Assembly (NCBI RefSeq): GCF_034190915.1
Contig: NW_026947543.1
Location: forward strand, 2,046,001 to 2,110,000
From: Cavia porcellus
Taxonomy: Eukaryota > Chordata > Mammalia > Rodentia > Caviidae
Length of the DNA: 64,000 nucleotides
Reading direction: 5' to 3'
Position numbers and translations under genes: made by a program. Each line of letters begins with the position of its first letter. Position 1 is the stretch's first letter. Shown here in pieces: positions 1-9,529 of this stretch. Under the pieces are notes generated by a model. That model did no database searches and was not told the DNA's origin. It saw only the letters and a program-made list of their open reading frames with translations.

Positions 1-306
1 GCCTAAATCCTGTGTATTCCTTCCCTTTGAGAACATATATGAATATTGTACGAAGTTTCAAAAGAGAAAATGTCTACTGGGTCATGGTTTCAACAATGAA
101 ATGGTCACTTCACATAACATTTTGAATTTTGATTTCATATTTACTCATGTACCGGGCCTGAGTAAAGCAGAATGCAGAGTAAGCCTCATCAATAGTAGTG
201 CATTCCATAAGTGGTTTTAAAATCAGTGAAACCCTTTGGACTTAGTGTTTGTATTTAATTGATTGATTGGTTTTGCAAATTGTTTGTTTTCCTATTTTTA
301 ACTTTG

Positions 307-329
307 TGAGTCAGGGAAGCCCTCACTCA
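307..329. repeat. Imperfect hairpin, 10-bp arms, 3-nt loop
   Basis: tgagtcaggg and ccctcactca form arms matching at 9 of 10 positions around aag. The left arm contains an exact AP-1 core (TGAGTCA). The element is kept at the same place in the other units (for example near 4156, 8005 and 11841), except that U13 and U15 read gggaatccc. Confidence 0.6.
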
Positions 330-1055
330 TAGTGATTTCGACCTCTCCAAAAGCTCTGCAGTTATTCATGTAACAGCTATTACATGCTATAAGTTTCTCC
401 TGTTAAAACTTGAAAGACTAACAGACTCTGCTACTTTTCATCTAAATTCAGTGTTGGGCTAACTTCAGTGTTGGACCTTTTACAAGTTCTTTGAAATGTG
501 TCCTCCTTTAGTCACTGGTCGTGCTGGAATTTACTTTCTTGTGAAGACAGGATTTGAGCAAATTGACACAAGTACAGTTTTCCACTACTCTGGACACCTG
601 GTTAAATATCGAGTTCCCTAAATGGTGTGTGTTTTACTTTGATCTCTGATCACACTTTGCTCATCTATTTAGAACCACAGGGCTCCAAATCATAGCGATC
701 CAGGCCTAAACAAGAAAATTTCCATTCCGTTTTGGGAGTTCATTCGTCTCTCATAATTACTTTTTCCACAAATGTGTGCTTCAGGAGAGGCCCTGTCCAA
801 ATGTGGAGAAGCCCATTTTCATTCACTCACTTTCAGACTTTCTAAGATTTTCAGTTACTAGAGGTTTGCCCAGACTTTCCATTGTCAAGGGACAGTGTAC
901 TTCACTTGAAGTTGTGCAGTATTACTTCATGTGTCTCCGTGGAAATTCCACCAATGGGAAACTCTTGCTGTAGTCATCTCCAAGTGTTTCTGCGTAAGAA
1001 AATATAACTAACAAAGGATGTGGTTTCAAGCAGAATGAGGAAAGGAGGGATCATC

Positions 1056-1061
1056 TTTATT
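1056..1061 (-). terminator. Candidate polyadenylation hexamer AATAAA (-)
   Basis: TTTATT on the + strand reads AATAAA on the - strand. It is conserved in most units; U12 and U17 read tttgtt instead. Only the hexamer supports it. Confidence 0.15.
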
Positions 1062-1294
1062 TCAGTGCAGGTTGACCTTTCAAAGAAACAGTAATTCCTA
1101 TCAAATAGAAGGTAAAATCTTTTGTAAAGAGACATGGACATGACAAGCTCAACTTTATGTCACTTTTTTTAAAACGCCAAGGGTATTTGAGAAATTCTTG
1201 GCTGCTGAATTGTCCCTTTTTGCAAATTTCTCTTAGGTAAGACACTCCAGCTTCTTCAAACCATGGTACAGTTCCTTCCATGTAAAAAACCAAA

Positions 1295-1306
1295 GCAAAA
1301 AACAAA
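1295..1306 (+). repeat. 12-bp indel site that defines subfamilies
   Basis: The segment gcaaaaaacaaa is an imperfect tandem copy of the preceding aaaaaaccaaa. It is present in U1, U2 and U9-U17 and absent in all of U3-U8, which accounts for the 3837 versus 3849 bp unit lengths. Slippage or unequal exchange within the A-rich run is the likely cause. Confidence 0.9.
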
Positions 1307-1311
1307 ATAAA
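1306..1311 (+). terminator. Candidate polyadenylation hexamer AATAAA (+)
   Basis: Exact AATAAA in an A-rich stretch. A hexamer alone is weak evidence, and the A-rich context makes a chance match likely. Confidence 0.15.
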
Positions 1312-1740
1312 TTAAAACAAAACCCATCAAATTACATTTGAGATCACACAATTGCTCAGCAGGCCCACTATTCAAGAAGCTAGAGGTACAGAATCCTCAG
1401 CCTTCAGCCCATGGCCTGAAGTTTTGTCTCTATTATGGCCCCTCAATTCCCTGGCATGTCCACACTAACTCATGAATCTTTACTCATTTCCTCTTCAAAT
1501 GCACAGGATCCAATATATTTGAACCCTGTTCACCTGGGCTGTAATCATCCAAGGACACACCAGAGGAAGGGCAGCCACTCCCTTGCCTGGGGCCTTTGAG
1601 CTTATCACAATAGAAATGGACACCTGAACAAGGGGAGCCAAAACAAAGAGAGGCATATTCCTAAAACCTGAAGCACAGAAGCAACCTATAGACCAGTAGT
1701 GGGATTTCACAAATTATGTAAGAATCTCTGTGCACATGCT

Positions 1741-1843
1741 TGGCATGGTCCCTCATGCCTATAATCCCAGCAATCTGGGGGCTGAGGTGGATGGATCCTT
1801 GGGAGTTCCAGTCCATCTTGGGCTACGAATTTATCTCAAGGCC
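1741..1843 (+). mobile_element. B1/PB1-like SINE fragment (U1)
   Basis: The stretch from tggcatggtccctcatgcc through ataatcccagcaatctgg, gctgaggtggatggatcc and gagttccagtcc to tcttgggctac follows the left-monomer layout of 7SL-derived SINEs. The internal pol III A box (tggcatggtcc) and B box (gagttccagtcc) are both degenerate, so it is an old, inactive insertion. The spacing between ggat and gagtt and the GGGCTAC ending favour rodent B1/PB1 over a primate Alu monomer. No clear target-site duplication or A-tail remains. It sits at the same place in all units, so it was inserted once, before amplification. Confidence 0.8.
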
Positions 1844-2395
1844 TCTTTCAACAACTACATAAGATGCTGATTCCAAAAAGAGGATAACATTAAACTAGAC
1901 ACACTTGGTCTAGGTCCCTGGGTTCACTCCAGGAGTTGTGGAGTCTAAATATTCCATGCCATGAGAAAATACCTGGGATTTTTAGTGAAAGGGGCATTTT
2001 CATCCCTTTTCTAAGGGTTTCCCTTTCACCATGTTACAGTTGAATTCTGGGAAAACCTGCTGGTGATAAGGTATTGAGCTAGTACCTCATGTTTAGTGTT
2101 CAGGGTTATGCTGGAATTGCTGCAGAACTCCTTGAAATAGCGATTGCAGACAAGTGAACCCCAAGGAAGCTGGATAGTTGAAGCTGGCACTCCAAATATT
2201 CATGCACTGCAAGGATTCACTTTCATTTTGGGTCTCATCTTCTGGTTGCTGGCTTTTAGTGCTAACTGATACTACCATGGTGGCAGTAATCCAGCAGAGA
2301 CTGAATGTATGGTTTGAAGGTTTGCTTCCCAAGCCACCAGAAACTTGGCAGAACGCAAATCATTGTGGCATTTTCTTTCCTCCCTTGAAACATTT
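1844..2395. other. Mid-unit spacer, nothing recognised
   Basis: No RNA gene, mobile element or conserved coding frame is visible between the SINE and the internal duplication. Open frames on both strands here (such as 2178-2405 + and 2093-2332 -) overlap each other and match nothing I know. Confidence 0.5.
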
Positions 2396-3040
2396 GGCTT
2401 TCTAGGTTTGATAACTGAATAGACTGGGCTAGTCAACTTTGGACCCCATATACCACAAACAGAGCTAAAGACAGAGCCAATTACTTCCCTCCACTTGTCA
2501 AAATATGTCAAATTTGCTTGATCACCACAACTTCAAAGAAAATTCTGAGGCAACATAGAGAAGTGAATCAAATACTGCATGATTGGAATGGCTGTGGTTG
2601 TATGAGGTGGAAAGCTGCAGAGTTGGGCTGAAACTGTTCACAGAAATCCACAGGCTTGTGGTTGCCAGGCAATCACACTGGGCTGAGATTGTCTGAACAT
2701 CCCTGTGAGGTGGATTTTAGGCTCTAGGTTTGAAAATTTAAAAGACTGGGATAGTCAAGTTTGGAACCCATAGACCTCAGACATACCAAAAGATTTTCCA
2801 ATTACTTCCCTCCACTTCTCAAAATATGTCAAATTTTCTTGATCACTACAACTTTAAAAAAAATTCTGAGGCAACATAGAGAGGCTAATCAAACCCTGCA
2901 TGATTAGAATGGCTGTGGTTGTATGAGGTGTAAAGCTGCAGAGTTGGGCTGAAACAGTTCACAGAAATCCACAAGCTTGTGGTTGCCAGGCAACCACAAT
3001 GGGCTGTGATTGGCTGAGCACCATTGTGAGCTGGACTTTA
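2396..3040 (+). repeat. Internal tandem duplication, copies A and B (U1)
   Basis: Copy A (2396-2719, 324 bp) and copy B (2720-3040, 321 bp) align throughout, for example over ttccaattacttccctccac, aaaatatgtcaaatt, attctgaggcaac, aatggctgtggttgtatgag and ttcacagaaatccaca. The boundaries coincide with a ggctctagg-like motif that occurs at the start of each copy and again after copy B (3041). The copies have diverged visibly more from each other than A or B has between units. The duplication therefore predates amplification of the 3.84-kb unit. Confidence 0.92.
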
Positions 3041-3146
3041 GGCTCTAGGATACAAGTGTGCAGTAGGAGACCTGAGTCACAATGCTGGGCGTTGCCATGG
3101 AGACCTCAGTGGCACAGAGGACCTTGTAGGGCAAGATTTAAATAGG
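2969..3146 (+). promoter_or_regulatory. Promoter-like cluster: X-boxes, CCAAT, AP-1, TATA-like (U1)
   Basis: In order on the + strand: a perfect 14-bp palindrome ccacaagcttgtgg (2969-2982); overlapping it, a perfect odd palindrome gtggttgccaggcaaccac (2979-2997), whose core GTTGCC-A-GGCAAC fits the RFX X-box layout; an inverted CCAAT box (gattgg, 3008-3013); an exact AP-1 core TGAGTCA (3073-3079); a second X-box-like site gttgccatggagac (3091-3104) with one good half; and tttaaata (3137-3144) in TATA position for a start near 3165-3175. RFX factors bind such inverted repeats in ciliary, spermatogenic and MHC class II promoters. The combination within 180 bp is suggestive, but no transcript is known to me, and promoter function is inference. 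Confidence 0.5.
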
Positions 3147-3415
3147 ATGAATATTCTTGGCCTGGTATGCCACAATATTCTCTCTGAAGGCTTCACTGCT
3201 CAGAATTTGTGGATGGAAATGCTTGCCAATCTACACATTGATGTACTTTCAATGGGATATTAAATATGCCAGGGCCTGGCAGATGACCTCTTCCATGTCC
3301 TATCCTTGAGCATACGCTTTTCCCTTGTCATGTCAGTCATTTGGCTGAGTCCTGTTCCCTAAGCTATTCAGTCAAGAATTGCTGGCATCATTCACCTGCA
3401 GTATAAGAGCTTTCT
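3147..3415 (+). other. Region downstream of promoter-like cluster
   Basis: No known element. It includes a second TATA-like string, tataaga (3402-3408), in cagtataagagc, present in all full units. A start near 3430 is therefore an alternative to one near 3170. Neither can be chosen from sequence alone. Confidence 0.3.
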
Positions 3416-3670
3416 GTGAAATTTCTCAGGAGAAATCCTCTGCAAGCACATAGCTTTGGATATGAGAGACAGTGGTGGAAGTTGAATTTCAAGGGCAGAT
3501 ATTTGAAAACAATGAAACAAGCCCCGAATAAGATCTTTACATGTTTCCCAGATGAATATGTTTGGAAATATGGGGGAAGATGGAGATCAAGGCTGGAAAG
3601 AGTGCACACCCATTTCAAGGTACAAAAACCAGGGAAAAACATGGGCAAGCAAGAGAGCTGGTTAATCTGA
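3416..3670 (+). other. Uniform segment with overlapping open frames on both strands
   Basis: This stretch stays open on + (3416-3670) and - (3388-3648) in every complete unit and looks among the least variable parts of the unit. Neither frame begins at ATG (GTG on +, TTG on -). The first ATG in the + frame is at 3512, which would give about 52 codons. The few + frame changes seen among copies (R to S, K to R, E to G, Y to N, R to G) are all replacements, which argues against selection on a protein. I treat it as non-coding. A donor-like aaggtacaa lies at 3617-3625. Confidence 0.5.
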
Positions 3671-3808
3671 TGTAAAAATCTTTGATGATGAAAGGAAAAT
3701 TATATTCTCATGATGATATAATCAGGCTGTAGAAGTGAAGTTCTCATGTGGGTTGTCCTATGTGTGGCCTTCTGCATTGGGCAGTGGATGCAGGACAGGA
3801 GATCTTCA

Positions 3809-3814
3809 AATAAA
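3809..3814 (+). terminator. Candidate polyadenylation hexamer AATAAA (+)
   Basis: Exact AATAAA in cttcaaataaatctgg, about 640 nt downstream of the predicted start near 3170, conserved in all complete units. A short ggtgg follows, but no strong GU-rich element. It is the best placed 3' end signal for a short + strand transcript. Confidence 0.3.
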
Positions 3815-3836
3815 TCTGGTGGAACACAAAATACTG

Positions 3837-3845
3837 AAAAAAAAA
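3837..3845 (+). repeat. A-tract with copy-to-copy length variation
   Basis: The tract is 9 A in most units, 10 A at 34555-34564, 11 A at 38405-38415, and 8 A at 42246-42253, 49949-49956 and 57622-57629. It acts as a built-in mononucleotide microsatellite that marks individual units. Confidence 0.9.
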
Positions 3846-5589
3846 TTCAGCCTAAATCCTGTGTATTCCTTCCCTTTGAGAACATATATGAATATTGTAC
3901 CAAGTTTCAAAAGAGAAAATGTCTACTGGGTCATGGTTTCAACAATGAAATGGTCACTTCACATAACATTTTGAATTTTGATTTCATAGTTGCTCATGTA
4001 CCGGGCCTGAGTAAAGCAGAATGCAGAGTAAGCCTCATCAATAGTTGTGCATTCCATAAGTGGTTTTAAAATCAGTGAAACCCTTTGGACTTAGTGTTTG
4101 TATTTAATTGATTGATTGGTTTTTCAAATTGTTTGTTTTACTATTTTTAACTTTGTGAGTCAGGGAAGCCCTCACTCATAGTGATTTCGACCTCTCCAAA
4201 AGCTCTGCAGTTATTCATGTAACAGCTATTACATGCTATAAGTTTCTCCTATTAAAACTTGAAAGACTAACAGACTCTGCTACTTTTCATCTAAATTCAG
4301 TGTTGGGCTAACTTCAGTGTTGGACCTTTTACAAGTCCTTTGAAATGTGTCCTCCTCTAGTCACTGGTCGTGCTGGAATTTACTTTCTTGTGAAGACAGG
4401 ATTTGAGCAAATTGACACAAGTACAGTTTGCCACTACTCTGGACACCTGGTTAAATATCGAGTTCCCTAAATGGTGTGTGTTTTACTTTGATCTCTGATC
4501 ACACTTTGCTCATCTAGTTAGAACCACAGGGCTCCAGGCCATAGCGATCCAGGCCTAAACAAGAAAATTTCCATTCCGTTTTGGGAGTTCATTCGTCTCT
4601 CATAATTACTTTTTCCACAAATGTGTGCTTCAGGAGAGGCCCTGTCCAAATGTGGAGAAGCCCATTTTCGTTCACTCACTTTCAGACTTTCTAAGATTTT
4701 CAGTTACTAGAGGTTTGCCCAGACTTGCCATTGTCAAGGGACAGTGTACTTCACTTGAAGTTGTGCAGTATTACTTCATGTGTCTCCGTGGAAATTCCAC
4801 CAATGGGAAACTCTTGCTGTAGTCATCTCCAAGTGTTTCTGCGTAAGAAAATATAACTAACAAAGGATGTGGTTTCAAGCAGAATGAGGAAAGGAGGGAT
4901 CATCTTTATTTCAGTGCAGGTTGACCTTTCAAAGAAACAGTAATTCCTATCAAATAGGAGGTAAAATCTTTTGTAAAGAGACATGGACATGACAAGCTCA
5001 ACTTTATGTCACTTTTTTTAAAACGCCAAGGGCATTTGAGAAATTCTTGGCTGCTGAATTGTCCCTTTTTGCAAATTTCTCTTAGGTAAGACACTCCAGC
5101 TTCTTCAAACCATGGTACAGTTCCTTCCATGTAAAAAACCAAAGCAAAAAACAAAATAAATTAAAACAAAACCCATCAAATTACATTTGAGAGCACACAA
5201 TTGCTCAGCAGGCCCACTATTCAAGAAGCTAGAGGTACAGAATCCTCAGCCTTCAACCCATGGCCTGAAGTTTTGTCTCTATCATGGCCCCTCAATTCCC
5301 TGGCATGTCCACATTAACTCATGAATCTTTACTCATTTCCTCTTCAAATGCACAGGATCCAATATATTTGAACCCTGTTCACCTGGGCTGTAATCATCCA
5401 AGGACACACCAGAGGAAGGGCAGCCACTCCCTTGCCTGGGGCCTTGGAGCTTATCACAATAGAAATGGACACCTGAACAAGGGGAGCCAAAACAAAGAGA
5501 GGGATATTCCTAAAACCTGAAGCACAGAAGCAACCTATAGACCAGTAGTGGGATTTCACAAATTATGTAAGAATCTCTGTGCACATGCT

Positions 5590-5692
5590 TGGCATGGTCC
5601 CTCATGCCTATAATCCCAGCAATCTGGGGGCTGAGGTGGATGGATCCTTGGGAGTTCCAGTCCATCTTGGGCTACGAATTTATCTCAAGGCC
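5590..5692 (+). mobile_element. B1/PB1-like SINE fragment (U2)
   Basis: Co-amplified copy of the element at 1741-1843, essentially the same sequence. Confidence 0.8.
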
Positions 5693-6244
5693 TCTTTCAA
5701 CAACTACATAAGATGCTGATTCCAAAAAGAGGATAACATTAAACTCGACACACTTGGTCTAGGTCCCTGGGTTCACTCCAGGAGTTGTGGAGTCTAAATA
5801 TTCCATGCCATGAGAAAATACCTGGGATTTTTAGTGAAAGGGGCATTTTCATCCCTTTTCTAAGGGTTTCCCTTTCACCATGTTACAGTTGAATTCTGGG
5901 AAAACCTGCTGGTGATAAGGTATTGAGCTAGTTCCTCATGTTTAGTGTTCAAGGTTATTCTGGAATGGCTGCAGAACTCCTTGAAATAGCGATTGCAGAC
6001 AAGTGAACCCCAAGGAAGCTGGATAGTTGAAGCAGGCACTCCAAATATTCATGCACTGCAAGGATTCACTTTCATTTTGGGTCTCATCTTCTGGTTGCTG
6101 GCTTTTAGTGCTAACTGATACTACCATGGTGGCAGTAATCCAGCAGAGACTGAATGTATGGTTTGCAGGTTTGCTTCCCAAGCCACCAGAAACTTGGCAG
6201 AACGCAAATCATTGTGGCATTTTCTTTCCTCCCTTGAAACATTT

Positions 6245-6889
6245 GGCTTTCTAGGTTTGATAACTGAATAGACTGGGCTAGTCAACTTTGGACCCCATAT
6301 ACCACAAACAGAGCTAAAGACAGAGCCAATTACTTCCCTCCACTTGTCAAAATATGTCAAATTTGCTTGATCACCACAACTTCAAAGAAAATTCTGAGGC
6401 AACATAGAGAAGTGAATCAAATACTGCATGATTGGAATGGCTGTGGTTGTATGAGGTTGAAATCTGCAGAGTTGGGCTGAAACTGTTCACAGAAATCCAC
6501 AGGCTTGTGGTTGCCAGGCAATCACACTGGGCTGAGATTGTCTGAACATCCCTGTGAGGTGGATTTTAGGCTCTAGGTTTGAAAATTTAAAAGACTGGGA
6601 TAGTCAAGTTTGGAACCCATAGACCTCAGACATACCAAAAGGTTTTCCAATTACTTCCCTCCACTTCTCAAAATATGTCAAATTTTCTTGATCACTGCAA
6701 GTTTAAACAAAATTCTGAAGCAACATAGAGAGGCTAATCAAACCCTGCATGATTAGAATGGCTGTGGTTGTATGAGGTGGAAAGCTGCAGAGTTGGGCTG
6801 AAACAGTTCACAGAAATCCACAAGCTTGTGGTTGCCAGGCAACCACAATGGGCTGTGATTGGCTGAGCCCCATTGTGAGCTGGACTTTA
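6245..6889 (+). repeat. Internal tandem duplication A+B (U2)
   Basis: Copy B starts at 6569 and reads gtttaaacaaaattc where U1 has an uninterrupted A-run. Confidence 0.9.
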
Positions 6890-6995
6890 GGCTCTAAGAT
6901 ACAAGTGTGCAGTAGGAGACCTGAGTCACAATGCTGGGCGTTGCCATGGAGACCTCAGTGGCACAGAGGACCTTGTAGGGCAAGATTTAAATAGG
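6818..6995 (+). promoter_or_regulatory. Promoter-like cluster (U2)
   Basis: All five elements intact; main palindrome at 6828-6846, second X-box at 6940. Confidence 0.5.
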
Positions 6996-9426
6996 ATGAA
7001 TATTCTTGGCCTGGTATGCCACAATATTCTCTCTGAAGGCTTCACTGCTCAGAATTTGTGGATGGAAATGCTTGCCAATCTACACATTGATGTACTTTCA
7101 ATGGGATATTAAATATGCCAGGGCCTGGCAGATGACCTCTTCCATGTCCTATCCTTGAGCATACGCTTTTCCCTTGTCATGTCAGTCATTTGGCTGAGTC
7201 CTGTTCCCTAAGCTATTCAGTCAACAATTGCTGGCATCATTCACCTGCAGTATAAGAGCTTTCTGTGAAATTTCTCAGGAGAAATCCTCTGCAAGCACAT
7301 AGCTTTGGATATGAGAGACAGTGGTGGAAGTTGAATTTCAAGGGCAGATATTTGAAAACAATGAAACAAGCCCCGAATAAGATCTTTACATGTTTCCCAG
7401 ATGAATATGTTTGGAAATATGGGGGAAGATGGAGATCAAGGCTGGAAAGAGTGCACACCCATTTCAAGGTACAAAAACCAGGGAAAAACATGGGCAAGCA
7501 AGAGAGCTGGTTAATCTGATGTAAAAATCTTTGATGATGAAAGGAAAATTATATTCTCATGATGATATAATCAGGCTGTAGAAGTGAAGTTCTCATGTGG
7601 GTTGTCCTATGTGTGGCCTTCTGCATTGGGCAGTGGATGCAGGACAGGAGATCTTCAAATAAATCTGGTGGAACACAAAATACTGAAAAAAAAATTCAGC
7701 CAAAATCCTGTGTATTCCTTCCCTTTGAGAACATATATGAATATTTTACGAAGTTTCAAACGAGAAAATGTCTACTGGGTCATGGTTTCAACAATGAAAT
7801 GGTCACTTCACATAACATTTTGAATTTTGATTTCATAGTTGCTCATATACCGGGCCTGAGTAAAGCAGAATGCAGAGTAAGCCTCATCAATAGTTGTGCA
7901 TTCCATAAGTGGTTTTAAAATCAGTGAAACCCTTTGGACTTAGTGTTTGTATTTAATTGATTGATTGGTTTTTCAAATTGTTTGTTTTACTATTTTGAAC
8001 TTTGTGAGTCAGGGAAGCCCTCACTCATAGTGATTTCGACCTCTCCAAAAGCTCTGCAGTTATTCATGTAACAGCTATTACATGCTATAAGTTTCTCCTA
8101 TTAAAACTTGAAAGACTAACAGACTCTGCTACTTTTCATCTAAATTCAGTGTTGGGCTAACTTCAGTGTTGGACCTTTTACAAGTCCTTTGAAATGTGTC
8201 CTCCTCTAGTCACTGGTCGTGCTGGAATTTACTTTCTTGTGAAGACAGGATTTGAGCAAATTGACACAAGTACAGTTTGCCACTACTCTGGACACCTGGT
8301 TAAATATCGAGTTCCCTAAATGGTGTGTGTTTTACTTTGATCTCTGATCACACTTTGCTCATCTAGTTAGAACCACAGGGCTCCAGGCCATAGCGATCCA
8401 GGCCTAAACAAGAAAATTTCCATTCCGTTTTGGGAGTTCATTCGTCTCTCATAATTACTTTTTCCACAAATGTGTGCTTCAGGAGAGGCCCTGTCCAAAT
8501 GTGGAGAAGCCCATTTTCATTCACTCACTTTCAGACTTTCTAAGATTTTCAGTTACTAGAGGTTTGCCCAGACTTGCCATTGTCAAGGGACAGTGTACTT
8601 CACTTGAAGTTGTGCAGTATTACTTCATGTGTCTCTGTGGAAATTCCACCAATGGGAAACTCTTGCTGTAGTCATCTCCAAGTGTTTCTGCATAAGAAAA
8701 TATAACCAACAAAGGATGTTGTTTCAAGCAGAATGAGGAAAGGAGGGATTATCTTTATTTCAGTGCAGGTTGACATTTCAAAGGAACAGTAATTCCTATC
8801 AAATAGGAGGTAAAATCTTTTGTAAAGAGACATGGACATGACACGCTCCACTTTATGTCACATTTTTTAAAACGCCAAGGGCATTTGAGAAATTCTTGGC
8901 TGCTGAATTGTCCCTTTTTGCAAATTTCTCTTAGGTAAGACACTCCAGCTTCTTCAAACCATGGTACAGTTCCTTCCATGTAAAAAACCAAAATAAATTA
9001 AAACAAAACCCATCAAATTACATTTGAGAGCACACAATTGCTCAGCAGGCCCACTATTCAAGAAGCTAGAGGTACAGAATCCTCAGCCTTCAGCCCATTT
9101 CCTGAAGTTTTGTCTCTATCATGGCCCCTCAATTCCCTGGCATGTCCATATTAACTCATGAATCTTTACTCATTTCCTCTTCAAATGCACAGGATCCAAT
9201 ATATTTGAACCCTGTTCACCTTGGCTGTAATCATCCAAGGACACACCAGAGGAAGAGCAGCCACTCCATTGCCTGGGGCCTTGGAGCTTATCACAATAGA
9301 AATGGACACCTGAACAAGGGGAGCCAAAACAAAGAGAGGCATATTCCTAAAACCTGAAGCACAGAAGCAACCTATAGACCAGTAGTGGGATTTCACAAAT
9401 TATGTAAGAATCTCTGTGCACATGCT

Positions 9427-9529
9427 TGGCATGGTCCCTCATGCCTATAATCCCAGCAATCTGGGGGCTGAGGTGGATGGATCCTTGGGAGTTCCAGTCC
9501 ATCTTGGGCTACAAATTTATCTCAAGGCC
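9427..9529 (+). mobile_element. B1/PB1-like SINE fragment (U3)
   Basis: Co-amplified copy; reads gggctacaaat at its 3' end, as U5 does. Confidence 0.8.

Larger units (their letters stand above)
1..1740. other. Left part of unit, no recognised gene or mobile element
   Basis: Apart from a small hairpin at 307-329, a 12-bp indel site at 1295-1306 and two AATAAA hexamers, I see nothing recognisable here. The frames open in it (for example 776-973) begin at GTG rather than ATG and match no family I know. The same holds for the equivalent part of every unit. Confidence 0.6.
1..3849 (+). repeat. Array unit U1 (3849 bp)
   Basis: Reference copy for the internal map. It keeps the 12-bp segment at 1295-1306 that U3-U8 lack. 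Its private variants include ctccaaatcatagcg near 685, where all others read ctccaggcc, and gcctttgag near 1591, where others read gccttggag. In duplicon copy A the CCAAT element is lost (gattgtct). The closing A-tract (3837-3845) is 9 A. Confidence 0.97.
3746..4069 (+). other. 107-codon open frame, probably not a gene
   Basis: This is the longest frame that starts at ATG and recurs. Its first 14 residues are hydrophobic (MWVVLCVAFCIGQW), the rest is unremarkable, and I recognise no domain. It runs through the A-tract at 3837-3845. It is intact in 10 of 16 copies (for example at 7595, 11432, 15269, 19105, 22942, 26779, 30615, 53705 and 61055). It is broken in U9-U11, U13 and U15 by A-tract lengths of 8, 10 or 11, and after U12 by an in-frame TGA at 46085-46087. 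It also crosses the unit phase point. This pattern is expected of a chance frame. Confidence 0.5.
3850..7698 (+). repeat. Array unit U2 (3849 bp)
   Basis: Transitional copy. Its left part resembles U1 (12-bp segment kept). Its right part already carries markers of the U3-U8 family, such as gtttaaacaaaa in duplicon copy B near 6704 and ggctctaaga after the duplicons. A subfamily boundary therefore falls inside this unit. A-tract 9. Confidence 0.97.

Noticed and set aside
241..300. ttaattgattgattgg microsatellite-like run
   Set aside because: Only about three imperfect repeats of a 4-bp motif; too short to call.
776..973. 65-codon frame repeated in most units (begins LQERPCPNVEK after the start)
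   Set aside because: It starts at GTG, which is not a normal eukaryotic start, is broken in U11 (cagtagagg) and differs at its end in U12, U14, U16 and U17. No family is recognised.
1557..1583. CTCF-like string (accagaggaagggcagcc), tempting because other macrosatellites bind CTCF
   Set aside because: Compared with the core CCASYAGRKGGCRS it contains extra bases in the middle, so it is not a credible match by eye. A motif scan scoring above threshold would reopen it.
3388..3648. 86-codon - strand frame present in every full unit
   Set aside because: It starts at TTG, overlaps an equally open + strand frame, and several of its changes are replacements. Its persistence is explained by low divergence between units.
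3735..4080. Splice-site-like strings (aaggtacaa near 3617; tttgatttcatag or tttgctttcacag before ttgctcat)
   Set aside because: The right-hand units do have a better acceptor-like tttcacag, but without transcripts these short matches are expected by chance.
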